Part shown: one piece after another, positions 1-11,645 of the stretch
Numbering within the stretch: position 1 is the first letter of the stretch
Layout: every line of letters begins with the position of its first letter
NCBI GenBank assembly: GCA_963989385.1
Contig: OZ022499.1
Location: forward strand, 52,627,757-52,691,756
Source: Ctena decussata
Lineage: Eukaryota; Mollusca; Bivalvia; Lucinida; Lucinidae
Direction of reading: 5' to 3'
DNA length: 64,000 bases
The notes under the pieces: generated by a model
Told to the model about the DNA's origin: nothing
What the model saw: only the letters and a program-made list of their open reading frames with translations
The model's database searches: none
Program-made: the position numbers and the translations under genes

Positions 1-790
1 ATACTCATATTAAAGATGTAAGTTTTGATTCTGCCGTCTTACACATGCCTATCTTTTTATGTAAAAACAGAATTTGGACATTGTTATATACACTTAGTCT
101 ACAACAACTCTCAGTTCACTGAAACTAAACTCGTTTGCATGAAGAGGATAAAGGAAAAACTGATACTGATAGCAAGGGGAGGCAACAAAGCATAACTCTC
201 AAGTACTAACTTTTGCAAAGCTTCTCAAGTACTAGCTTTTGCAAAGCTAGTTTCTTGGCCAGATTATCTCACAATAACAATAACTAGTTAAATAAATAAT
301 AACTTACTTACTTACTACTTATTTATAATACTGAAAAAGGAACAGTACTAATAAACAATTAGAAATAAATAATCATAAGGATATTTAAAATGTCTTAGGC
401 TATTTATAATGAGATAAGTTCCTACAAAAATAGAATAGGGAAAAGAGACTACAACTCATGAAAAAAAGATGGCAGTGAAAAGATTTAATTACAAGATTTA
501 AAGCTTTTTTAGCAGTGTTTATCTCTTTCAGTTGTCAGAGTAAAATGATTATGTCATGTAATAGACTGAAACCAGTCTAAGCAACCACAGTAAACAGCAG
601 GTTAAGAAATGAGAGTGTGGTGGGGGTGGGGGGAGATATTTTCAAAGAATTCTTAATATTGCGAAAATTTGGCTTAAGTTTAAAGAATCTGGCACAAACA
701 ATATCAATTTGGCGAAAGTGGTGGCGAAAGAAAAAAATGTCCAAGCGCTAACCCTGGAGTGCCTCAACAAAAGAGTAGTTCAGTTTCGAA
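1..790. other. Left-edge noncoding sequence
   Basis: No gene or element end is recognised. The only structure is a short direct duplication near 198-250 (ctcaagtactaacttttgca). Confidence 0.5.
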
Positions 791-799
791 AGAAAAATG

Positions 800-1400
800 A
801 AAGTTTTCCCATTATTAAAACATCTCCAACATCTCCTGGACACCGGGCCATGCTAATATCAAAGGGAATGAAGAAGCAGACAGATTAGCTAAGGAACCTT
901 CCTCCGAAGCAGCAACCATGAAAGCTGAGAGCCAGGTAGTCACTATGGCCGATATTAAACAAGCTACAATCAAGTTAGGTCTCTCACAATGGCAGAGACA
1001 GTGGGAATCATCAGAATTAGGGAGATCATTGTTCAAGTATAAACCTAGGGTCTCAGATAAGTCTAAAGTTGATATACCAAATACAAAGTCCTACAGAAAT
1101 ATTGCCAAGTTAAGGTTAGGCTACAATAAATTGAAAAACTATCAGCATAAAATAGGAAATTCAGCCAGTAACCTTTGCACATGTGGTGAAGCAGAGACTG
1201 TGGAGCATTATCTTCTCTACTGTGAACAATACTTCAATGAAAGGGAGAGAATGAGGACACATACTTTCAACTTAAGTGGAACAAGTGAACAAGATTGTGA
1301 TATGCTGTTGGGCTGTTCAAAAACTGATTTTAGGGACACATACGGAATGGAAGTTTGTTATGCTCTGAGTGACTTCATCACTCAGACTTCTCGAATGTAA
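800..1400 (+). pseudogene. LINE ORF2 C-terminal fragment (RNase H end and zinc-knuckle tail)
   Basis: From about 835 the frame reads ISWTPGHANIKGNEEADRLA, the conserved end of a retroelement RNase H domain. It continues through WQRQWESSE and RLGYNKLKN to CTCGEAETVEHYLLYC, a Cys-His knuckle typical of the end of RNase H-bearing non-LTR retrotransposons, and stops at 1398-1400. A stop codon lies just upstream of the RNase H end, so this is a 5'-truncated, inactive copy. No reverse transcriptase is seen. Confidence 0.75.
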
Positions 1401-1929
1401 CGTGCACCCCGAACGCGAAAATACCGTGAGATCATTACTGAGAAGATTTCTACCTTGAAGAGACATTACCTGCGTGGCCAATACTATCGTTTAGACATAG
1501 ATTCAATGATTCAACGATCCATTATAATGGGACAGGTAGCTTCCAAAATCTTAGATAGAATCAATGTATAAAAATCATTTTAGTTAAAACAGTCCTTGAG
1601 AACACCAAAACAAATAAATTCTTAATTCTGGCAAAGTTCAACTATTTCTTTGCGTGGCAGTTAGTCACGACAGCCACGAAAACCCATGACATTTACCGAC
1701 TTTTCGATTTACCGTTTCCCTCAAAATTTCTTCTCTTCATAAAATAAATGGAAAGTAGTAATACTATTGTTTACAAATGATAAGTAAGCAAAAATTATTT
1801 AAAATAAGAATAATTAATGTACACACAAATTCTGGTCTTCCGTTGTTGTGAAATCTCATAAATGGAGAACTTTCATGTGCGGTAACTCTACAGAAATTGT
1901 GAAATTTACCGAATCGACAGAAACTAACA

Positions 1930-3415
1930 AAAAAGGCGGTACTACTAATCACCCCACGGCAGCCCACGACACCCCACGGCACCCCACGGCATTAAAATTT
2001 AGGTATATTAACTACCCAAAAAAGCATTTTAGAGAGGCAATAATGTTTTTTTACATCCCATGGCACCAAATTTTATGTATATTTGAACTAGTCACAACCC
2101 TAACAATCCAGCTGGTCTCTCCACTTGCACCCCACGGCACCCCCATGACATCAAAATTTATGCATATTAACCACAAAAAAGCATTTTATAGGGACAGTAA
2201 TGTTTGTTACACCCCATGGCACAAACTTTTATGTATACTTGCCATCAAATAAGTATTTTTTAAAGGTGAAACGACCTTTCCGCGAATAGGAAATTCTAAA
2301 ATAAGAAAAGGCGCTTTTTGTTTTCAGGTTAAATTAAATTGAGGTTTACTATTCTTTGTTCGTTTGTTTTGTGTGATTGCGTGTTTGCTTTTACAATGAT
2401 TTACAATGATTTATGCTTGAATATATTAAGTGATAAAAAAAGACTTACTAAAACGTCAGAAAAAGAACAACTATAGGACAATGGAACAAGTCATGTGGGG
2501 TGACGACATTGGGGCTTTCTTTACGATCACGTGTGGGTGCATATGTACATGTAAATTACTTTCTAATATTTTATTTCGTTTACGTCAAATGACAAAGAGA
2601 CATTATAAGGTTATCTTTCTTGGCATTTGGTTGGCCCTAAAAAGGGCCTTTTGTGATCAAACTCTTTTTAATACCGGCGATTGGGTCTGTAGCTGCAGAA
2701 AATGCGTTTAATTCTGCTCTCGTACTTTCTCATGCTTCTATTTCGTCGAAGTCGCTCTGAAGAGTCGAGATGAACCGGGTCTGTGTCGTAGTCGGTCGGA
2801 TAGCGTACGTCGGTGAACTGGATAAAATATCGATGGTATCTTTCTCGCAGCAGGGCGTTGATGGTCAGTCGTTGGAAAAAAAAACAAAAACAAAAAAACA
2901 ACGGGCCATGTTAAAGAGCGCCTCCCCGTGGTGTGGCCTGGATGCAAATGGATAGCAGTGAAAGAAGATATGAAACCGACGGTGGTACCATTGAGAGAAC
3001 ACTGAACGCACGCAGTATCTGAAATGTACGTGATTACTAGCTGTTCAAATACTATGCTTTATCCATTTGTAACTGAACGCTCTCCACTGATTCGTAAACA
3101 AATAAACTAAGCCTTTTGCCTAAAACATTTACAGTTACAAATATTGATACCTAAAATAAATTCATACAATTCCTTCAGCGAGGGGTCCCAACACTGGAAG
3201 AATTCATGTCAAAACAACAATACAACAAATATGGTAGATGTATAATATAAAAAAATACATTAATATTGGTGCCGTGGTGTTAAAAACCTATTATAACCCA
3301 TCTAAAATACTTTCTTCATAGTACATATACATAAACTTTCGTGTCGTGGGGTGCCGTGGGGTTTCGTGGGGTGTCGTGGGGTGCCGTGGGGTGATTAGTA
3401 GCACCCAAAAAAAGG
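1930..3415. mobile_element. Inverted-repeat element with CCCCACGGCA-rich ends
   Basis: The left end (from about 1935) reads ggtactactaatcacccca and then several CCCACGGCAC units. The right end, read from the opposite strand (about 3410 leftward), reads ggtgctactaatcacccca and the same units. The ends are inverted and about 1.47 kb apart. The left half also contains a second internal copy of the module (about 2125-2250). No transposase frame is visible, so it is a non-autonomous element. Confidence 0.6.
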
Positions 3416-3419
3416 TAAG

Positions 3420-4700
3420 TGGAGCGACATGCACAATAACAAGAGTCTGTATAGCCAACTTATAGTCCGGTCTCATGGTACCATGGGTTCCGTGGTACCA
3501 TGGTAAATTGGATCTGGTTTTATTATGAAACTTAAACCTTTTGCTGGGCCTTAATATTACTATATATATATATTGATAAAGTAGGGGGATGCTTCTTTGT
3601 ACTACAAAATAATTTATCAGATAATTAGGATAAATATCTGAATAAATATCAAATAAAGTAAAAAAATGGAAATTGTGGTTTCTCAACTTTTCCAGCCACC
3701 ACCAGTACTATACAATTGTTGATATTTAATGTCAGCAATAATTCTTAATACATCTTTTAATATTGAATGGTTCAACATACCCTTCCCTTAAAAATGCAAA
3801 TAGAAATTACAACTTGAATGTATGCTTATTTAATTTTGGAGTGATTGATATATGGGCTGCCATTAAGCCTTAAAACTGAAAATAGCACAAGTTTGCACAA
3901 ATAATTTTTATAGAAAATAAGCAAACTGGCTGCAAATGTTCCAACATTCCTTTCTCTTCCGAATACCTTTAAAGTTACTATTACAAATAATTTTTGCTTG
4001 GTGAAACTACATTATAAGATATCCACACAGTCCAAGTAAATATCATACACCTTATATCAAAATGGAGGAAATTTTAAATATGCCATTTCCAGATTTCAAA
4101 TGGTCAAAAACACTTTTGTTAAAAGTTTTTATGAGTTTCAATAAGACTGATAGTAACCATTAATATCTTGCCTGAAACAGTGTGAGATATTAATATTTTT
4201 TATCGTGTAAGCTTTACAAATTTGATAGCTTTCTGTTTGCCATGGTATCATGAGAATGTATTCTGACAGGAAAATAGATAGCATGACTTTGTTCGAGTCC
4301 TGCTTGTAAATAATAACAGAATTTATATGAACATTAAACTTTATTATAACTTAGAACATGGTTTGTTGAAAATACTCTTGTGCATCAATCAATGCAGTGT
4401 TGCACACAGCATGTGTTGTCCCACTTTAAACATTAAGTACCATGGTACCATGGAATTCCTGGCTACATTGAAGACTTTGGTTTTCGCCCTTTCACCAATT
4501 CTTACTTGATAACTTACTTGATCCACCGGTGAATCACTTAAGCCCCTATGGGCTTTTCTTCACCACCAATGTTGTAGCTGATAATTGTGGGTGTCCCGGC
4601 GACTTTTAGTTCTTATTAGGGATTGTATGTTGCTCTTAAAATTCTTCAAACAGCCACTAATATATGCCACATCCTGTACTCACATGCCACCCCCATTTAA
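3420..4700. other. Noncoding AT-rich stretch
   Basis: No coding or RNA feature is supported. Two ccatggtaccatgg-type palindromes occur (about 3476-3503 and 4438-4453). Confidence 0.4.
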
Positions 4701-5090
4701 AAGACGTCATCAGTATTATAATGTAGAGAATTCCATTCCTTACAATCTAGACTTGAACTCGTTCACTGTGCTAGACTTGACAACACAAAATGATAGACTA
4801 TTCCATGGACTTATAATACGAACAGCAAAGGAACGTTGCCTGAAACCTTTGTAACAATTTGGCTTATATAACTTTAAATGATGGCCCTTAGTCCGAGATG
4901 TGGAGAGGGTAAACATGTTTTCCACTGAAATATCCTCAAAGCCCTTCAAAATTCTAAACAATTTAATTGCCCACATCTCAATTCTGATACACTTTTCATG
5001 AATCATTGAACAGTCGGTTAGATATAAGTAATGTATGCTTAAATGGTCTCTCCCGTACTTCACAGATTCGAATGTAACTTTACTCAAATG
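4700..5090 (-). pseudogene. LINE C-terminal fragment (CR1/Jockey-like tail)
   Basis: The minus-strand frame contains VENMFTLSTSRTKGHHLKLY, then RQRSFAVRIISPWNSL and STVNEFKSRL. The pattern RT(R/K)GH...LY.P...R...F..R....WN.LP....S.N.FK..L marks the C-terminus of many non-LTR reverse-transcriptase polyproteins. No catalytic domain remains. Upstream it abuts the end of a different LINE fragment. Confidence 0.7.
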
Positions 5091-5099
5091 TACTAGACA

Positions 5100-5456
5100 T
5101 GATGGTTGGAATAGCAGATCACGGACTTTGGGGAGCTGTTGGTGAAGGCTTGAAGCGTCTCAAAGTCTCTATGTAAGCCACCAGCTTCCTTCTAAGATTT
5201 TCTATATGTCCTGGGTGTCTTCGTCTTCGTCGTGGTTGTGGTTGTGGCCAGACAAATGTTGCAGTTCTAGGTGGTACAGGCCTATGTCTATTCCCAGAGC
5301 CAGGGACATGAGGTTTCTTACATGGTTGCTCCTGGAGAGGACACTCTATCAGGTAGTGCTCAGTTGTTTCGACCTATCCACACACAGATTGGTTGGTTTT
5401 GGTCCGCCCTAATTTGTGTCTGTTCTCGTTCAGCGTTAAAACATCATTTCTAAAGC
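5100..5456 (-). pseudogene. LINE fragment: zinc-knuckle tail, 3' piece of the split LINE
   Basis: Translated on the minus strand, the stretch gives NENRHKLGRTKTNQSVCG, a stop, then VETTEHYLIECPLQEQ, the degraded Cys-His knuckle of an RNase H LINE. It is followed by a Pro/Arg-rich tail. Translation of the other side of the 5457-10882 inverted repeat (GATRLFDCPTRTAFSRILQL) reads as the residues expected just before it. This suggests the long inverted repeat landed inside the LINE. Confidence 0.6.
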
Positions 5457-6859
5457 TAGTCCGGCAGAAAAAAGCAGATTTCTGAGAGAACCTGGAATAA
5501 GCGTCTAAAGTTTTTTTCTTTGCTGATTCTCATATATCAGACATCGCCTTTGAAGAATCCGAGTGATGCCACTCTGTCATCATTGAGCAATTTGATATAT
5601 TCAAGATGGCATCCAAGATGAAAGCGGACTTATGGCAAAATCTATATTTGACCAGCTTATACCACTCAGTGGGGATTTTCTTTGCTTTTTTATGTTTGGC
5701 ATAGCTTTTGAGTTACTACATGTCTATTTGTCTTTATCACAGATGTGTCTATGATATAATGGATGGCATCCAAGATGGCAGCCAAATATATATTATGTAC
5801 AAATGGCGTTTCTTTTCTTTATTTTACACACAGCTTGCATTTGACACATAATACTAATGATTAATTTTCATACAAGGCATAGATCTTAAAATACTAGAGG
5901 TCTTGCTATTTCACCTTCATATACTTGTGTCGATACAAGATGGCAACCAAGATGGCTGCCAAAATATAAAATTTTACCAGAAAAAGGTAATTTTATATGG
6001 AGCCTGTGTTTGACATGTAATTCTAATGACTAATCTTTATGTAAGCCAAGGATTTTGAAGAACTAGAGATCTAGCTGTTTACTACTGAGAGAAGATATAT
6101 AGAATGGCATCCAAGATGGCAGCCGAAATATAGAAACTAAACGTAGGTTGTCCCAAAAACGTGCATTTGACGCATAATGCAAAACATTTTCCCCAATCTG
6201 AGATAAGATGTAACAAATGTCTCATTCAAAAGGGAAAAATAAGCAATGACCATCAAAACTATCATTTCACCTTTGTACTTATTTCTTTGTGGGTCAAGTA
6301 GATGATGCCTTACACAAAACAATATGTGCCGTTGCATGATGAAGACAGTGATTTGAGCTTTTCATCCTGGGATGTCCCGGCTCAGTTCAGTCTGACTAGA
6401 TTCATGCAGATTGTTCATTTCCTTTCTACCGATTGATTGGATAGAAATAAATTTGATCAGACTGGGTAGATGCTCATTTTGATCTGAGTATTCATTGGGA
6501 ACAAAGATGCTTTCATTGGTTTTTGCCATGCAACGGTTTATATAAAATACTTTCAATCACATATATACTGAGCAAGAATGGCAGATACAGGCACATATGC
6601 CGAACAGTATAAAATACCACATCAGTATAAGGTTATATGGTATAAGATTAGCATTTAAATAAATATTAAGACACAGCATTTAACTTCAGCATCCACCAAG
6701 GCAAAATTGACTCATGTAGCGGACAAAAGTCTGTCTATCAATTCTTAGAATAGAGCAAATAACTCTTAAGAAGCTACAAATAGCCAAATTGTGCACTCGA
6801 CTACTTGATAAAATTGGTCCTTTGTTGAAACTTAAAGGGCAAACTAGACATAAACCACT

Positions 6860-7480
6860 TTAAGCAACCACTGTCTGTTCATTCCCACATACGATGCTGC
6901 CTTGGCAACCACAAAACATGGTACAACCAAGTCCTACTCGGCAGCAACCACAGCGCATAGACAAACATGGATCATCACTTTCACATCCACATTTTATCAG
7001 TTTCAGTACATCATCTGGGACAAGAGCAACTCCTTTTGGCACAGTAACTGGAACAAGAGTCTGAGATGCTTCATTTCTCAACCATCCATAATTCTCGGGT
7101 GAAAGGTCTGGAGGATCTGTATCCAGTGCATTTTTCCAAATGCACGCCTCAAGATGTGCTCGTTTAACGTTTTCTACAAATGACTCTGCAGTAGAAGGAA
7201 GGGATGAAAGTTTAACAACTGTCTTTGAGGGTTTCCCTACCCATTTCTTCCAGATTTTTTGTCGAGCTGTTGTCATGTTCTCGCACTGTGGGAATCCATA
7301 GCATGCTGCTATGAAAGTAGTCGATTCTTGAACTACATCAGGTAATGTAGCATTTGTGTCACCCAGACTTGGAAGAATATAACCATCTTGACTACCTTGC
7401 CTTTACCGATACCAAAATAACTGACAACCGTGTCACATCCTGAAAGGGATGTGCACCAATCAGATGAGGAACAATAGCGT
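6860..7480 (-). pseudogene. CXC-like Cys-rich protein C-terminus, left-arm copy
   Basis: The main frame (7276-6860) includes FVENVKRAHLEACIWKNAL, LSPENYGWLRNEAS and a Cys-rich end with KCGCES, CLSMRCGCCRVGLGC and MFCGCQG. Upstream, in shifted frames, are GCDTVVSYFGIGKGK and SLGDTNATLPDVVQEST. The GCDT...GKGK region followed by a CxC...RCxC...C end recalls a multi-copy family seen in many invertebrate genomes. I state this from memory, and its function is unknown to me. Frame breaks make it a pseudogene. Confidence 0.6.
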
Positions 7481-7510
7481 TATTCCTTCGTAGGTCTCTC
7501 TTATATCTAC

Positions 7511-7832
7511 TGCAGAGTCATTTGTAGAAAACGTTAAACGAGCACATCTTGAGGCGTGCATTTGGAAAAATGCACTGGATACAGATCCTCCAGACCTTTC
7601 ACCCGAGAATTATGGATGGTTGAGAAATGAAGCATCTCAGACTTTTGTTCCAGTTACAGGAGTTGCTCTTGTCCCAGATGATGTACTGAAACTGATAAAA
7701 TGTGGATGTGAAAGCGATGATCCATGTTCGTCTATGCGCTGTGGTTGCTGCCGAGTAGGACTTGGTTGTACCATGTTTTGTGGTTGCCAAGGCAGCATCG
7801 TATGTGGGAATGAACAGACAGTGGTTGCTTAA
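7511..7832 (+). pseudogene. CXC-like Cys-rich protein C-terminus, right-arm copy
   Basis: This inverted duplicate of the 6860 copy starts in mid-domain at AESFVENVKRAHLEAC and ends at the same stop after NEQTVVA. Relative to the left copy it has a 9-bp in-frame deletion (VTVPKGV becomes VTGV) and a few substitutions (CLSM to CSSM, TL to TF). The Cys-rich motif remains in frame. Confidence 0.6.
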
Positions 7833-8076
7833 AGTGGTTTATGTCTAGTTTGCCCTTTAAGTTTCAACAAAGGACCAATTTTATCAAGTAGTCGAGTGCA
7901 CAATTTGGCTATTTGTAGCTTCTTAAGAGTTATTTGCTTATTCTAACAATTGATAGACAGACTTTTGTCCGCTACATGAGTCAATTTTGCCTTGGTGGAT
8001 GCTGAAGTTAAATGCTGTGTCTTAATATTTATTTAAATGCTAATCTTATACCATATAACTTTATACTGATGTGGTA

Positions 8077-9812
8077 TAGTCCGTTTGCTCCCAAATGCAA
8101 ACGACATTCCCAATATTTTCTCAAAATTGATTAGAGGTAAAAGATTTTCAAATCGCTCATTCTTAATTTTCGGCCTATACATAACAAAATCATAATTTTG
8201 CAGAAATGTGAGGTTTTGCATAAAAAACGTTTCTATACAAAACCAGGACCTAAAAGATGTCATTTTCACCTCTTCGTTACAAGGGAGTAAAAGTTAGCTG
8301 TTGGAATTCCCGTTTAGTTTTCGTGTTAGAGCATGTGACCATTGTATGCTATCCCTTGAACGAAATTTGCATAATTAATTGAAATATTATTCTAAATCCA
8401 TTTTGTTTCTAATTTTTGTTTCACCCATATATTATCAAGTTTTAAAAGATACAATTTTTACTCGCAAAATAATAATTCAATATTTATTTACAACATAGTA
8501 TTGCCCACGTGAAGTGACCTGGCAGGGCGGAGCTATCGATTTGGTTCAATGCATTATGAAATAGGTAAAGCAACATTTTCGTAACCAATCGGAAAGATAT
8601 TCGTAAGTATTCGTTGATCATCGCGTATTATGCATGAATTATAACTGTTAGCTATATCTCACAAATGAGTAAAGACTCGTTGGTGTGTTGGACCTCTGCT
8701 AGACGTGCTAACCTTTTTTGTATCTTATAAGGGTCCAAGGTTCGAATATATACCTAAAATTATAAAGTTTTTTTATTCTTTCTTTTTAAGTTTTCAGGTA
8801 ACAAATGATTATTTTTCCTAACAGAAATTTCCGTTTGTTTTGATTACTTTATATACTTTATGCTCATAATAAAAAAGGAAAAACTTCAGAGGTTTTGTTT
8901 GTCTGATTATGCCCAGAAATATGTACGAGGGCATTTGGTAGATTATGGTATTTTATACTCGAGAAAAGTGATATGCATGCACGATCAAACGATGAGTGAA
9001 TAAATAATTCTGATTTGGTATTCACTTTTCAGTTTCAGGGTGTCTACAAATGCAGACATGTCGAACTCTAACCCTTTGAATTATCTCGAGCGAAAGAAAT
9101 TACTGGAAATGTCTTTTCTCCTAAAATGAAATGATTGAAACAAATAAATATGAAATGAAAATAAAGTTTGCAAATAAAAAAATAAATGAGAGAAAAAAAG
9201 TTCATTCTCATGCTAGATCGTAGCACCGAGTGTCCGAGATCGTAGCACTGAGTGTCTTTGCAATCCGACTACAGATACACTACACCACGACGCTTTGTAC
9301 ATGATTTGGTTAAAATACTGTTATTACTTATAACAAGAAAGGCGAGGATTAACGAAGTCGTACGGATATTTTTCCGATTGCTGGCGAAAATAGGGATTAC
9401 CTGTTTGACAATGCACTGATCCATAACGCTAGCTCCGCCCTGCCAGGTCACTTCACGAGGGCAATATCACCTGACCAGTGATACCATGCATTACGCTTGC
9501 GGACAGGTGAATACATTTTACTATTTCATTCATATGCGCCCACACCTGTAGTAATCAACGAGTTTACGCTTTTGCCCATCAACAATATTTTGGCTGTTCT
9601 AACAAGCACACGACGCCCTTTAGTGAACTTGCTCAGTTTTTGCATTGAGGTCAATGGAAAATATTTTACAAAAGCTTCCAAAAATTTGGACTTTCCGTAT
9701 TCTGTTACGTATAGTTATAGGAATCATTAGGACATTTGAACATTTGATGGAACTTTCATCGTTTTCGAGAAGAGAAGCAAAACCCTGTTTGCACTTGGGA
9801 GCAAACAGACTA
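8077..9812. mobile_element. TA-flanked TIR transposon (1.74 kb, non-autonomous) in the right arm
   Basis: The ends are inverted (tagtccgtttgctcccaa at left, complement of ttgggagcaaacagacta at right). They are flanked by TA at 8075-8076 and 9813-9814. The corresponding left-arm sequence near 6612 is continuous (gtataaaataccacatc), giving the empty site. The TA target and end structure suggest a Tc1/mariner-superfamily non-autonomous element. No transposase frame is seen. Confidence 0.75.
8501..9464. mobile_element. Nested TIR element inside the 8077-9812 element
   Basis: The left end reads ttgcccacgtgaagtgacct and then ggcagggcggagcta. The right end is the inverted copy (tagctccgccctgcc, aggtcacttcacgagggcaa). 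TA flanks both sides (8499-8500 and 9465-9466). The 964-bp interior contains a tRNA-like stretch with a B-box-like ggttcgaat near 8743. Confidence 0.65.
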
Positions 9813-10882
9813 TATTTTATACTGTTCGGCATATGTGCCTGTATCTGCCATTCTTGCTCAGTATATATGTGATTGAAAGTATTTTATATAAACCGTTGCA
9901 TGGCAAAAACCAATGAAAGCATCTTTGTTCCCAATGAATACTCAGATCAAAATGAGCATCTACCCAGTCTGATCAAATTCATTTCTATCCAATCAATCGG
10001 TAGTAAGGAAATGAACAATCTGCATGAATCTAGTCAGACTGAACTGAGCCGGGACATCCCAGGATGCAAAGCTCAAATCACTGTTTTCATCATGCAACGG
10101 CACATATTGTTTTGTGTAAGGCATCATCTACTTGACCCACAAAGAAATAAGTACAAAGGTGAAATGATAGTTTTGATGGTCATTGCTTATTTTTCACTTT
10201 TGAATGAGACATTTGTTACATCTTATCTCATCTTGGATGCCATTCTTTATATCTTCTCTCAGTAGTAAACAGCTAGATCTCTAGTTCTTCAAAATCCTTG
10301 GCTTACATAAAGATTAGTCATTAGCATTACATGTCAAACACAGGCTCCATATAAAATTACCTTTTTCTGGTAAAATTTTATATTTTGGCAGCCATCTTGG
10401 TTGCCATCTTGTATCGACACAAGTATATGAAGGTGAAATAGCAAGACCTCTAGTATTTTAAGATCTATGCCTTGTATGAAAATTAATCATTAGTATTATG
10501 TGTCAAATGCAAGCTGTGTGTAAAATAAAGAAAAGAAACGCCATTTGTACATAATATATATTTGGCTGCCATCTTGGATGCCATCCATTATATCATAGAC
10601 ACATCTGTGATAAAGACAAATAGACATGTAGTAACTCAAAAGCTATGCTAAACATCAAAAAAGCAAAGAAAATCCCCACTGAGTGGTATAAGCTGGTCAA
10701 ATATAGATTTTGCCATAAGTCCGCTTTCATCTTGGATGCCATCTTGAAAATATGAAAATGCTCAATGATGACAAGGTGGCATCACTCGGATTCTTCAAAG
10801 GTAATGTCTGTAGAACATGAATCAGTAAAGAAAAAAACTTTAGACCTTAGTTCCAGGTCAAAATATTTTTCTGCCGGACTAA

Positions 10883-10955
10883 GCTGGAGAATCCGGCTAA
10901 AGGCTGTTCTTGTTGGGCAGTCAAACAGTCTTGTAGCACCTACCTTAGGGAAATG
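10883..10955 (-). pseudogene. LINE fragment: middle piece of the split LINE
   Basis: On the minus strand this short stretch translates as HFPKVGATRLFDCPTRTAFS followed by RILQL. It resembles the RL..GHT region preceding the terminal knuckle of RNase H LINEs. It is flanked by the long inverted repeat on one side and the 10956-11327 MITE on the other. The assignment rests on position and weak similarity. Confidence 0.45.
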
Positions 10956-11327
10956 CCGTATATGCGTTAATTTTCGCGGGCTCAAATTTCCGCGGTCAAG
11001 GGTAAAAAACGTAAATATTAATTTTCGCGATTTTTAATTTTCGCGGTTAGCAACATGCTCGAAAAGCAAAACTATTTCTTTTTCACTTGAGTCATATCTT
11101 TCATTAAACTGCGGCAGAGCCGCCGCAGGTTAATGAAAAAACTGGCTCAAGTGAACAGTATCAGCAACTACCGAAGCAAACACAAACAAAATATATGAAC
11201 ACTGTGTCTACAGAAGACACTTTGTAAGAAACAGGAAATTATTCGGGGTTTTAAAATTCGCGGTTTCTAAGTGACCGCGAAAAACCGCGAAAAATGGAAC
11301 ACCGCGAAAATTACCATGTATACGGTA
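10956..11327. mobile_element. MITE with TTTTCGCGG ends
   Basis: The left end is ccgtatatgcgttaattttcgcggg. The right end is the inverted ccgcgaaaattaccatgtatacgg. Inside, further CGCG repeats surround a hairpin (about 11075-11160; cacttgag and ctcaagtg at its ends). There is no coding capacity. Confidence 0.6.
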
Positions 11328-11339
11328 ACTGTAGCTAGG

Positions 11340-11645
11340 AGAGTCTTCTAGAACTCACTATGCTCACTGTGGCGACATCATCTACGCAGTTCTGCCTCTT
11401 CAGATGCTTTTGAAAATTGTTTTCCCAGTCTTGAATGTAGTCCGGTTTCATAGCATGCAGCATCGAATTTATTTGGATGATTGGCCCAGTGTGTGTTAAA
11501 TCGGCTTTTAAATGCGTTTTATTGAGGGTACCGTTACCACTGAATTTGGAAGTGCATTCAATATATCAACTATTCTGTTACTGAAGCTATGTGCTCTGAT
11601 ATTGGTTCTGTTTCTTGGTTTATATATTTTAAAAGTATGTCCTCT
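11340..11645 (-). pseudogene. Second LINE tail (CR1/Jockey-like), apparently inserted
   Basis: The minus-strand frame has TRGHTFKIYKPRNRTNI, then FSNRIVDILNALPNSVVTVP and SIKRI. With one stop it continues SRFNTHWANHPNKFDAACYE. This is the same C-terminal pattern as the 4700-5090 fragment. It adjoins the end of the RNase H piece at about 11645 in a way that suggests insertion or template switching. Confidence 0.6.

Larger units (their letters stand above)
5457..10882. mobile_element. 5.4-kb long inverted repeat element
   Basis: The left arm is 5457 to about 7195. The right arm is about 7510-10882, in reverse complement, with a 1.74-kb insertion at 8077-9812. The outer ends are inverted (tagtccggcagaaaaa and its complement). 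Flanks carry AAGCT on both sides, a possible 5-bp target duplication. Each arm contains the same decayed Cys-rich gene and several CAAGATGGCATCC motifs. The middle (about 7195-7510) is present once. Arms are closely similar by eye but differ by small indels. Confidence 0.8.

Noticed and set aside
6902..7790. Serine/threonine-rich small frames opposite the CXC-like copies
   Set aside because: They are antisense shadows of the Cys-rich pseudogenes in each arm.
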